NCBI GenBank assembly: GCA_934572355.1
Contig: CAKTKV010000008.1
Span: 1 to 18,933, forward strand
Direction of reading: 5' to 3'
Length of the DNA: 18,933 nt
Origin: an uncultured Oscillospiraceae bacterium
GTDB lineage: Bacteria; Bacillota; Clostridia; Oscillospirales; Oscillospiraceae
Positions 1-5,503 of this stretch are shown piece by piece (position 1 is the first letter of the stretch; the number at the start of each line of letters is the position of its first letter). Below the pieces are notes generated by a model. It saw nothing but the letters and a program-made list of their open reading frames with translations, searched no databases and was not told where the DNA came from. A program made the translations under genes and the position numbers.

Positions 1-123
1 CAATTCTTCGTGCGTGAATTCTGTAAGTGTTTCTAAATGGTTTGCAAGAATTAGACCATAAATAACGCAAACCTTTGATATACGGGGCTTTTCCGGTTTG
101 TCGTAATTATACCGTAGTGGCAT
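1..123 (-). CDS. 5' part of an unrecognised small gene leaving the left edge
   Basis: Read on the minus strand from ATG at 123, the frame stays open for 41 codons to the window edge and begins MPLRYNYDKPEKPRISKV. Composition is protein-like (charged N-terminus, then a hydrophobic VIYGLILANHL stretch and an acidic end). I do not recognise the family. Its first codons abut the broken end of the recombinase fragment on the other strand at about 118-123, so this gene or its flank probably arrived through the event that cut the recombinase. No clear Shine-Dalgarno is visible upstream, so the true start could lie elsewhere or the reading frame could be a remnant. Confidence 0.4.
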   Translation of the reverse strand, partial: MPLRYNYDKPEKPRISKVCVIYGLILANHLETLTEFTHEEL

Positions 124-300
124 AGCTTCGCGACATACGCCCTGCAAAGCGGGGCTGATGTCAAAACGCTCTCATGTATGCTGGGTCACTACTCCGCTGG
201 CTTCACGCTGAACACTTACTGTCACGCCACAAGGGATATGCAAGCCGATGCAGCGAGAAAAATCGGCGGACTCATGTCCGCACAAACGGGAATCGGAAAA
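118..300 (+). pseudogene. C-terminal fragment of a tyrosine recombinase (phage/ICE integrase)
   Basis: The plus frame from 118 reads HSFATYALQSGADVKTL, then LGHYSAGFTLNTY, then KIGGLMSAQTGIG. This is the C-terminal end of the tyrosine-recombinase catalytic domain: the residue after the HxxR box, the conserved LGH, and the nucleophilic Tyr codon at 217-219. Everything upstream is missing: an in-frame TAG at 115-117 precedes the match and box I and the HxLR arginine are absent. The usual stop is also lost. The copy at 18648-18689 ends GIG-TAA, whereas here that codon (298-300) is AAA, and the frame stays open to 759 through non-coding repeat and tRNA sequence. It is inactive alone. Integrase genes of integrative elements commonly end next to the attachment site, which suits the repeat that follows. 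Confidence 0.8.
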
Positions 301-318
301 AAGGGACTCATAAATGCG

Positions 319-351
319 GAAAGCACCGGGCAAAAACTGTCCGGTGCTTTC
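319..351 (+). terminator. Hairpin after the integrase tail
   Basis: An 11-bp perfect stem pairs 319-329 (GAAAGCACCGG) with 341-351, with an 11-nt loop. It sits just after the recombinase reading frame and is conserved in the right copy (18708-18742, where the stem is 12 bp). There is no U-tract immediately after it, so it may be a weak terminator or mRNA 3' protector rather than an efficient intrinsic terminator. Confidence 0.5.
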
Positions 352-365
352 TGCTCCTATCCGCA

Positions 366-386
366 TTTGGGTCACGGTTTGGGTCA
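366..386 (+). repeat. Tandem TTTGGGTCA motif (candidate recombinase arm sites)
   Basis: Two exact copies of TTTGGGTCA (366-374, 378-386) lie 12 bp apart. The same pair recurs at 837-857 and 18756-18776 with identical 12-bp spacing. All three sit next to attachment-like or tRNA-derived DNA. Tyrosine recombinases of integrative elements use paired short direct repeats as arm-binding sites, so that role is the leading inference. No protein-binding evidence exists here. Confidence 0.45.
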
Positions 387-442
387 GAGACATTTTCGAT
401 GCTTTTACGTGCACGTGAGGCCAAGGTGTAAGCAGGCAATAA

Positions 443-528
443 GGTGGATTCGCCTGCCTGCGGGCGGGCCGCCTCGGGTTGAAACGTGCCCCCGGCACGT
501 TTCTAAGCGCCCTCGGTTCGAATCCACC
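443..528 (+). ncRNA. Conserved three-way-junction-like structured element (left copy)
   Basis: GGTGGATTCG (443-452) pairs perfectly with CGAATCCACC (519-528) as a 10-bp closing stem. Inside are two hairpins. The first pairs 452-458 with 463-469 around a TGCG loop. The second pairs 481-490 with 494-503, a perfect 10-bp stem with a CCC loop. In the right copy (18837-18922) the only internal change is G466 to A, which turns a U-G wobble into a U-A pair, so pairing is kept. The 3' strand of the closing stem equals the T-arm 3' strand of the nearby tRNA-Tyr. It could be a small RNA, a folded DNA recombination site or a repeat-family core; transcription is not shown. Confidence 0.45.
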
Positions 529-540
529 ACGGTTTTCGCG

Positions 541-582
541 CCAAATAAAAGAGACATCCGCATGGATGTCTCTTTTATTTGG
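541..582 (-). terminator. Bidirectional terminator after tRNA-Tyr
   Basis: A perfect 19-bp inverted repeat (541-559 with 564-582, loop GCAT) contains a core GAGACATCC stem flanked by AAATAAAA and TTTTATTT. Each strand therefore reads as a stem followed by a U-rich tract. On the minus strand it starts at the encoded CCA end of tRNA-Tyr, so it should terminate that transcript. Confidence 0.85.
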
Positions 583-664
583 TGGGGGAAGGTGGATTCG
601 AACCACCGAAGGCATTGCCAGCAGATTTACAGTCTGTCCCATTTGGCCACTCTGGAATTCCCCC
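580..664 (-). tRNA. tRNA-Tyr (anticodon GTA)
   Basis: The minus strand from 664 gives the acceptor GGGGGAA, paired with TTCCCCC (584-590), then discriminator A and an encoded CCA at 582-580. The anticodon loop contains CTGTAAA (GTA). The long variable arm typical of tRNA-Tyr (around GGCAATGCCTTC) is present. The T-arm is GGTGG-TTCGAAT-CCACC, fully paired. All cloverleaf parts I can check are intact, so the gene should be functional. Its T-arm 3' strand CGAATCCACC is identical to the closing stem of the structured repeat at 443-528, which makes this gene a candidate attachment target. Confidence 0.95.
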
Positions 665-678
665 ATATTCAATTATGC

Positions 679-723
679 TGGAGCTGGTGGACGGATTCGA
701 ACCCCCGACCTGCTGATTACAAA
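679..723 (-). pseudogene. 3' half of tRNA-Thr (TGT), broken at the anticodon loop
   Basis: On the minus strand 723-679 reads loop TTTGTAA (anticodon TGT), the 3' anticodon strand TCAGC, a T-loop TTCGAAT, the acceptor 3' strand CACCAGC, then TCCA. The 5' half is absent: the bases preceding the anticodon loop (CAACG in place of the expected GCTGA) do not pair with TCAGC, and no D-arm or acceptor 5' strand follows. The T-stem also has a G-G mismatch. A tRNA fragment running from the anticodon loop to CCA is the segment duplicated when a tyrosine-recombinase element integrates into a tRNA gene, so this is probably an attachment-site scar. Confidence 0.8.
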
Positions 724-962
724 CGTTGGCCGGAACGTCAAAGTGTCGATTTCCGGTAATTTTCTCAGCTTTCGTGTCGGGGGGCGGCAGTATATAATCC
801 TGCTGCGTCCATCCAGTACATACAGTCATGTTCCCGTTTGGGTCACTGTTTGGGTCAAGTGCTTCTGGCGCACGGTTCGCGTATAGTTATTGGTGGCAAA
901 TCATGCGGCGCAGAGGCTCAAAATTTGCGTCGGTATAAACAAAGAAAAAGCAGAATATATAA
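724..962. other. Non-coding region between tRNA-Thr fragment and kinase gene
   Basis: No convincing gene. It contains the third TTTGGGTCA pair (837-845, 849-857) and the left copy of a 23-bp sequence shared with 6667-6689. GC-rich and AT-rich patches alternate, consistent with an integration scar assembled from different sources. Confidence 0.6.
917..939 (+). repeat. Left copy of 23-bp repeat ending TTTGCGTCGGTATAAA
   Basis: Matches 6667-6689 at 21 of 23 positions. Both copies are also preceded within a few bases by GCGCAG. The two copies bracket 940-6666, which holds the kinase pair, MFS, DUF6076, sigma-like and integrase remnants. They may mark the edges of an older insertion or belong to a small dispersed repeat. 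Confidence 0.6.
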
Positions 963-978
963 TCACATAATTTTCTTC
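949..978 (-). terminator. Possible terminator at the end of the kinase gene
   Basis: On the minus strand GCAGAA (978-973) can pair with TTCTGC (954-949), followed at once by TTTTTCTTTG. The stem is only 6 bp with a long AT-rich loop and overlaps the last codons, so this is a weak call. Confidence 0.35.
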
Positions 979-1784
979 TGCATCGTCAGGAGACACTCGC
1001 TGACACGGTCAAGGATCAGCCCCCTGTCACGGGCTGCATAGTAGTCAAGCATAGGGCTTATCGTCTCTTTGATCTGCTCCCAGTTTAACTTCGGCAGCTC
1101 AATCTGAGCGCCGTATAAGCTTCTCGCCGTGTTCATCTGTCGGGTAAAGCTTATCCCAAGCGGGCGCGACTTGATGGAAGAGATAAGTGCTTTTGGAGCA
1201 ATATCCATCTGCAGCATTTGCGTATTGGACAGCAGCCCCGCTCCGTTATCGAATATAGGGCAGTATGAATATCTGCCCACCTCGTAAAGAACAGCTATAT
1301 TGTTCAGGTGCCTGTCGTCATTCAGAAACAGCGCATCGATCTCAAAAAGCAAGGTGAGATACTGTGGAAATTCTTTCAGCCCGGTGAGCGCTGCCGTCAT
1401 ATCTGCCATGTAAGCAATGCGGCGCTTGTCGCTCGGAAGAGCTTCGAGCTTTGCTTTCAGCGTACCGTCTGTTTCTTTTGAAAAGAGGTGGCTCAGCGTG
1501 ATAAGTGACTGCCCCGGCTTAAGAAAGTTTTCACTCGAGCATCCGTTCCTGTCTCTGCCGTGGACATTCAGACGTTCCATACCGTAGCGGACAAATGTGA
1601 ACGGTGTACCGCGCTCGATATTGCTCCGCTCAAGAAAGGCTGACGCCGCGCACTCCGCCAAAGCTTCATAGCCGAACTGGTCAAGCTTGTACCAACGGTT
1701 TTCCTCTCTGTCAAACCACTTTTCCTGATTCCCCTTTGACGAAGTCTCCGCGATTCTATCATCTGTGACAAGATGTACTGTCAT
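963..1784 (-). CDS. HipA-like protein kinase (putative toxin or effector kinase)
   Basis: 273 residues from ATG at 1784, which overlaps the upstream stop as ATGA and has GAGGTG 5 bases ahead. An in-frame ATG at 1808 lacks that signal. HipA/CtkA-type kinase hallmarks are visible: a candidate ATP-binding Lys33 in WYKLDQFGYEALAE, the catalytic NDDRHLNN at 155-162 and the metal-binding FDNGAG at 178-183. At 273 residues it is shorter than classical HipA (~440) and lacks its N-terminal subdomain, resembling stand-alone HipA C-terminal or CtkA-like kinases. In classical systems HipA phosphorylates a tRNA synthetase to stop translation; the target here is unknown. Coupling to the AbrB-domain protein suggests a two-gene regulated pair. 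Confidence in the kinase fold is high, in a toxin role moderate. Confidence 0.85.
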   Translation of the reverse strand: MTVHLVTDDRIAETSSKGNQEKWFDREENRWYKLDQFGYEALAECAASAFLERSNIERGTPFTFVRYGMERLNVHGRDRNGCSSENFLKPGQSLITLSHLFSKETDGTLKAKLEALPSDKRRIAYMADMTAALTGLKEFPQYLTLLFEIDALFLNDDRHLNNIAVLYEVGRYSYCPIFDNGAGLLSNTQMLQMDIAPKALISSIKSRPLGISFTRQMNTARSLYGAQIELPKLNWEQIKETISPMLDYYAARDRGLILDRVSECLLTMQKKIM

Positions 1785-2320
1785 TGTTTCACCTCTATGT
1801 TTATCCACTGATTGTCCTCCGCCATTCTGCCATGCGTTATCTTGATGATCTCAAGCGGATCATATTCGTCAAGACCGAGCGTTTCCAGATATTCGCGCAG
1901 CCCAGCACGCCCGCGCGGAACGCAACGGCTCTCTAAGAACTCATTAAAATCATCCCAATCAGGAAACACCTTTTTCCCGAACGCGGTTTTTATCAGCGGG
2001 CAGTCAGTGTTCTCCGCCGCTATCGTCTTGTCGGTAAGGTCCGCGGCGATCCGCGTACACAGCGCAGAACCGTCAAAGAACCCAAAAACGATGACATGAT
2101 GCCCCTTGCGCAGCTTTGCTTCTATAAACTCATCTGCCGAAACTCTTTTAGAGACGGTTATTTTTTCACCGTCAAAGTCTATCCGTACCTCACGGTCAAG
2201 CTCACTTATCCCCAATTGCTTCACCCAGCTTGACGGCAAGGAAAGCTTGCAGCCTTTGGAATCTGCCCCCGCATTGCCTCCTGCCTTATTGAAAATTATG
2301 TTCGCCATTCTGGTTTCCAT
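1781..2320 (-). CDS. AbrB/SpoVT-domain protein paired with the HipA-like kinase
   Basis: 179 residues, start ATG 2320 with GAGGTGG just upstream. Residues ~5-60 look like a swapped-hairpin AbrB/MazE DNA-binding domain (KLSLPSSWVKQLGI, then VRIDFDGEKITVSKR). Residues ~70-115 are unassigned. Residues ~118-175 carry a distinctive block, SRCVPRGR (131-138), YDPLEIIKITHGRMAED (153-169) and the following W. I associate this block with small proteins next to HipA-like kinases in Firmicutes (recalled from similar genes, not searched). A DNA-binding domain fused to a kinase-associated domain, translationally coupled to the kinase, is antitoxin-like. It likely represses its own promoter, which carries a palindrome (2348-2360). 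Confidence 0.75.
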   Translation of the reverse strand: METRMANIIFNKAGGNAGADSKGCKLSLPSSWVKQLGISELDREVRIDFDGEKITVSKRVSADEFIEAKLRKGHHVIVFGFFDGSALCTRIAADLTDKTIAAENTDCPLIKTAFGKKVFPDWDDFNEFLESRCVPRGRAGLREYLETLGLDEYDPLEIIKITHGRMAEDNQWINIEVKQ

Positions 2321-2337
2321 TTTTCCACCTCGCTGCT

Positions 2338-2367
2338 ATTATAAACCATTGGTATCCAATTTGTCAA
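2338..2367 (-). promoter_or_regulatory. Near-consensus promoter of the AbrB/kinase operon with an internal palindrome
   Basis: Minus strand: TTGACA (2367-2362), 18-bp spacer, TATAAT (2343-2338), 18 bp before the start codon. The spacer contains the inverted repeat ATTGG-TAT-CCAAT (2348-2360). An AbrB-type dimer bound there would block RNA polymerase, so autorepression is the simplest model. The short leader leaves room only for the ribosome binding site. Confidence 0.75.
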
Positions 2368-2441
2368 ATAGTTTGGTTGGTTGCGGTGACACTACATAAT
2401 GCCGCAAGAGCAGTTGATGAAAGAAAATCTTTACCAGTGAA

Positions 2442-2485
2442 ATGAGCTTTTTTAAAATACTTTGTGTATTTCAAGAAAAGCTCAT
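2442..2485. repeat. AT-rich inverted repeat (nested hairpin)
   Basis: ATGAGCTTTT (2442-2451) pairs with AAAAGCTCAT (2476-2485), and AAATAC (2455-2460) with GTATTT (2466-2471) inside. The nested palindrome could be a terminator-like hairpin or an insertion-sequence end; no transposase is nearby. Confidence 0.5.
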
Positions 2486-2709
2486 AGAATAAGACCACAA
2501 ATTATCCGTCATTGCTGCTGGCACATTGTGCGGTGCTACATTGACTTATAGACGTTCGGTGAATGCTGGGCGATTCACAGGATCTTTGTATACCATCATA
2601 TCGGCAATTCCAAAAGCGAAGCTCTTTGTGTATGAAAGGTACAGGGTTATAGTTTCAGCGTATAGCTACACTCTATTTCACGTAGTCAAGATAACTATTA
2701 ATTCCGCTC

Positions 2710-2746
2710 AATCGCCATACCGCCCCCAAACAGCGGTATGGCGATT
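2710..2746 (-). terminator. Hairpin downstream of the MFS gene
   Basis: A perfect 14-bp stem pairs 2710-2723 with 2733-2746 around a 9-nt loop, 24 bp after the MFS stop. The T-rich tract (ATGTTTTT) lies on the plus-strand side, so as an intrinsic terminator it suits plus-strand transcription better. For the MFS mRNA it would act as a 3' stabilising hairpin or weak terminator. Confidence 0.5.
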
Positions 2747-2769
2747 ATGTTTTTCAGGAAACGCTGAGC

Positions 2770-3942
2770 TTATGCAGCTCTTTTCTTCTTAGCGATGGAG
2801 ACCGCCAGAGCAACGAGAAGTGCCAGAGCAGTGCAGACGCATGCTGCGAAGAGGAAACGGAAGGAAGTGTCGTTGGGCTTGATGAGTCCCGCGACAGGAG
2901 TGTAGAACAGTGCGGAGCAAACAGTGCCGAGCTGACCTGCCATATGGATGACGGCGCAGGCTGCCGTGGAGGCTTCAACAGTGTTGTAGTTTGTCGCAAA
3001 CAGCAGAGTGCCGGGCATCTCGAAGCCGATGGAGGTACCGACTATGAAAGCGCCGATGAAGAGGACTGCGAGGGACTGGGCAAAGTAGATGACCAGGAAG
3101 CCGATGACCAGAGCGATGAATCCGCAGCAGAGAACATACTCATGGAGCTTCTTCTCAAAGGGGTTGAAGATCAGGCCGCCGAACATACCGCCGACGAGGA
3201 AAATCGCCATTGCGGTGCCGGTGAGGGCAGCGGAGCCCATGCCGCGCTCGGTGATGATGAAAGAGATGTTTGCGCCCATGACGCCGTAGGAGTTGATGAA
3301 CACGAAAATGATCGCGCCGAACAGCCAGGTGATGGGAGCAACCTTGAGGTGGCTCTTCTCGCCATTTGCCTCAGCAGGCTTGTCTGCGGGGAAATAGATG
3401 CAGCCGAGAACCAGAGGGATAAGCGCGTAAAGGAAAGCGAGGTAGGTGTAATTCCAAGCCTTTGCAGCAAGAACGCCGCCGATGAGGGTCAGGTACATGC
3501 CGCCGCCGTTTGTGAAAAGATCCTGTATACCCATGAGCTTGCTGCGCTCTTCTTCGGCATAGTTCTCAGCGATGATGCCGTTGGAGGTGGGCATAAGGAA
3601 ACCGAAGCCGAGGCCGAGGATGGTCTGCCACATCATAAGCTGGACAAAGCTGGTGTGCAGAGTGAAGCCGAGGATGGCATAGGCAACGACGAAGCCGACG
3701 CCTATCTGGCAGAGGACCTTCTTGGATACTTTAGTCGCGAGCAGCGTGGACAGTGCGCAGCCGAGAAGCATTGCAAAGCCGGGCCAGTTGGACATTTCCT
3801 GCATCCACACGGTGGGAATGTCGGGGAATGCGGCGGCGATATCCGCCAGTGCGGGCTGGAGCCCCATGCCGCCCATTTCAAGCGCGGACACAAACAGGAT
3901 CGCCAGAGACATCAGTTTTTTGTGATGATCCCCGCGGCGCAT
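2770..3942 (-). CDS. MFS transporter
   Basis: 390 residues from ATG 3942 (MRRGDHHKKLMSLAILF). An alternative ATG at 3912 overlaps the DUF6076 stop as TGATG and would give 380. Residues 10-390 alternate hydrophobic spans typical of a ~12-helix major facilitator protein: a first helix ending LQPALADI, a G-rich QTILGLGFGFLMPTSNG stretch in the N-terminal half, a charged central loop (FPADKPAEANGEK), and a basic tail AKKKRAA. Substrate is unknown. The gene has no promoter of its own that I can see and overlaps the upstream DUF6076 gene. It is also clearly more GC-rich than its upstream neighbours, suggesting it was joined there by recombination. The family call is strong; the start and substrate are uncertain. 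Confidence 0.85.
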   Translation of the reverse strand: MRRGDHHKKLMSLAILFVSALEMGGMGLQPALADIAAAFPDIPTVWMQEMSNWPGFAMLLGCALSTLLATKVSKKVLCQIGVGFVVAYAILGFTLHTSFVQLMMWQTILGLGFGFLMPTSNGIIAENYAEEERSKLMGIQDLFTNGGGMYLTLIGGVLAAKAWNYTYLAFLYALIPLVLGCIYFPADKPAEANGEKSHLKVAPITWLFGAIIFVFINSYGVMGANISFIITERGMGSAALTGTAMAIFLVGGMFGGLIFNPFEKKLHEYVLCCGFIALVIGFLVIYFAQSLAVLFIGAFIVGTSIGFEMPGTLLFATNYNTVEASTAACAVIHMAGQLGTVCSALFYTPVAGLIKPNDTSFRFLFAACVCTALALLVALAVSIAKKKRAA

Positions 3943-4850
3943 TTGAGTTTCTCTTTCCTCGCCTCTGCTGCCCACTGCAAAAACTGTTCCTGCGTACATT
4001 TGCCTGCGGCGATGTGCGCAAAGCGTTTCTTGTACTCGCGGCGGTACGCCGAAAACACATCGTCGCTTTTCTTTCTCTCCGCCCACACTTTCGATGCTCC
4101 GACCATTCTGCATGGCTTACCGTTGGGGCCGAACGGACGGTCGCAGTAATCTGTTCCGGCGTGCCCGGTCAGAGCAAAATACTTGCCGCAGTTCTTGCAC
4201 TTGCGCATCTTTATGTTTTGCCGGACACACTCACAAACATGAAAATTTATAAGCTCAAACATATCAGGGGCATTCAGCACCTCGGTAAAATATTTATCGT
4301 CTACAAGTTCCCAGGTCGTAGTCAACGGCAAAAATTTATACGGCAGGTGCCTGCGGGTATATGTTTGGTAGTATGCCGTCAAGCGTTCGAGGTTCGACTC
4401 CGAACTTGAGTCCGTATCAAAAACACCATCCGCTAATCGTAAAAGCTGCTCCTGCATGAGGGAAGTTTTCCTTCGTGCAGTTTTTATTTTAGTCAGGCTT
4501 ATTCTCTGCCGAGCGTAGTCGCTGAATTGAGTCTCACGCAGTTTCTCTATTAAGGGTTTGTACTCAAGCTCAAGCGGCAGGAAATAAATGCTGAGTGCTG
4601 TCAGGGATTCAAGGTAAAGCTCGGCAGCATAAGAACACTTGGTCAGAACCTCCATGTTCTTTTCTGTGAACAGTCGACCGACCATCTGCTCAAAGCTGTC
4701 CATTGCGCTGTTCGCGGACGTCACGTTCATATACATAAACGAAATGAGACTGTTTGGAAATGCTGTGTTGTAGTCAGATAAGTCTATATCTGTGAATCTG
4801 TAATGCTCTTGCCCGGCAAAAATATCTGCGGTTAGCTTCGACTTTTCCAT
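3912..4850 (-). CDS. DUF6076-type protein with C-terminal zinc-ribbon
   Basis: 312 residues from ATG 4850, preceded by GGAGGTG 6 bases upstream; longer in-frame extensions lack such a signal. The N-terminal two thirds is a helical region of unknown role. The C-terminal part carries Cys218-x2-Cys221, then Cys236 and Cys247, a likely zinc site, in the context CKNCGKYF ... DYCDRPFGPNGKPC. A charged helical tail follows (EYKKRFAHIAAGKCTQEQF). This cysteine arrangement is characteristic of the DUF6076 family, common in Clostridia and often near mobile-element genes; function is unknown. The end of the protein overlaps the MFS start, so the last residues (AGIITKN) may have been altered by that junction. 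Confidence 0.8.
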   Translation of the reverse strand: MEKSKLTADIFAGQEHYRFTDIDLSDYNTAFPNSLISFMYMNVTSANSAMDSFEQMVGRLFTEKNMEVLTKCSYAAELYLESLTALSIYFLPLELEYKPLIEKLRETQFSDYARQRISLTKIKTARRKTSLMQEQLLRLADGVFDTDSSSESNLERLTAYYQTYTRRHLPYKFLPLTTTWELVDDKYFTEVLNAPDMFELINFHVCECVRQNIKMRKCKNCGKYFALTGHAGTDYCDRPFGPNGKPCRMVGASKVWAERKKSDDVFSAYRREYKKRFAHIAAGKCTQEQFLQWAAEARKEKLKCAAGIITKN

Positions 4851-5164
4851 ATATGCACCTCCATATTTTGGACAGATTGTAAATAATTCGTTCAACTGTC
4901 TTAAAAAGATGAAATTTTTTCTATTTTTGTTTTTATGGACAGGAACAAAATCTTTGAAAACTATGTCTAAATATGAGTTCAGTGTAATGCATGGCAGGGC
5001 AAAAGTCAATAAAAATATGAGCTCTGCACTGGACCTTGAAAATTGAATACCCATCGCCAGAGATGATACTCACCGGGGAAGTAACGCAATGAAGCGACGC
5101 TGAGCGTACCAAGGATGATGCAAACGCTGTGTTGGTCAAGCAAGGCCGCAGGGCAGGAACGGGT
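4851..5164. other. Leader-like non-coding region upstream of the sigma-like gene
   Basis: About 310 bp without a clear gene. The AT-rich left part would hold the DUF6076 promoter on the minus strand. From ~5020 the composition shifts and runs on the plus strand into the next gene. The text around CCTTGAAAATTGAATA and GAAGTAACGCAATGAAG resembles leader DNA I have seen upstream of small genes in clostridial conjugative elements. This is recall only, and any oriT role is speculation. Confidence 0.35.
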
Positions 5165-5503
5165 ATGGCGCATGGCAAAACTAAAACGAAAGGGGTTGAG
5201 CAAGATAAAAATGAAGCCGCCAAACTGCTGCAACAGTTCAGCGGCATGCTACGTTTCGGGAAATGCAGACTCCATCTGCGAGCAAGTCTAACAGAGAGGC
5301 CTACTCTCTCTGCCGTCACGTGCTGCAAACTATATATGTGCCTTGATAAGTTATCTCCAGAAAAACGAGAAATCATAAACAGGATTTATTTTCTGGGCTA
5401 TTCGCTTCGGCAGCTATCAGCAGAAACAGGTATTCCATATATGACGATCCAGCACCGCAAAGTAAAAATTCTCGCGAAGCTGAAAAAACTTACTGAAAAT
5501 TGA
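5165..5503 (+). CDS. Small sigma-70 region-4-like protein of mobile-element type
   Basis: 112 residues from ATG 5165; a GTG start at 5129 would add 12. The C-terminal ~50 residues form a sigma region-4-type helix-turn-helix (CLDKLSPEKREIINRIYFLG, then SLRQLSAETGIPYMTIQ and a basic helix KVKILAKLKKL). The N-terminal half is not convincingly sigma-like, and region 2 is missing. It may be an HTH regulator or a truncated sigma-like gene with a replaced 5' end. Such proteins regulate conjugation or integrase genes in clostridial elements. Its neighbours here (HTH stub, broken integrase) suggest the remains of one such element. Confidence 0.6.
   Translation: MAHGKTKTKGVEQDKNEAAKLLQQFSGMLRFGKCRLHLRASLTERPTLSAVTCCKLYMCLDKLSPEKREIINRIYFLGYSLRQLSAETGIPYMTIQHRKVKILAKLKKLTEN

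Larger units (their letters stand above)
258..534 (+). repeat. Left copy of ~280-bp direct repeat (integrase 3' end plus structured att-like DNA)
   Basis: About 277 bp matches 18647-18929 in the same orientation. From 319 the two copies are nearly identical, apart from a 4-bp indel near 442, a few substitutions at 387-400, one at 466 and one at 537. The earlier part (258-318, recombinase C-terminus and spacer) is more diverged. In order it holds the integrase tail, a hairpin (319-351), the doubled TTTGGGTCA motif (366-386), the palindrome ACGTGCACGT (407-416), and the three-way-junction-like structure (443-528). The arrangement resembles the end of an integrative element. Whether the two copies are attL/attR-type junctions, tandem element ends or a dispersed repeat family cannot be decided from one window. 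Confidence 0.85.
2368..2769. other. Gene-free stretch between the AbrB/kinase promoter and the MFS 3' end
   Basis: About 400 bp without a credible gene; the plus frame at 2526-2792 has no family resemblance and runs through a hairpin. It carries a large AT-rich inverted repeat (2442-2485) and a 14-bp-stem hairpin (2710-2746). Confidence 0.55.

Noticed and set aside
443..528. A complete tRNA on the plus strand
   Set aside because: It has tRNA-like length, closing stem and a TTCGAAT loop, but TTCGAAT lies within the closing stem region, there is no D-arm, and the internal hairpin with a CCC triloop cannot be an anticodon arm.
178..759. A 193-residue plus-strand protein
   Set aside because: Only the first ~40 codons are coding-derived (integrase tail); the rest is read-through across the structured repeat, terminator and antisense tRNA-Tyr after loss of the stop codon.
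2944..4149. 401-residue plus-strand open frame
   Set aside because: It is antisense to the MFS gene, is rich in Asp/Glu/Ala/Gly from reverse-complemented hydrophobic codons, and shows no family motif; the MFS frame has clear membrane helices and a downstream hairpin.
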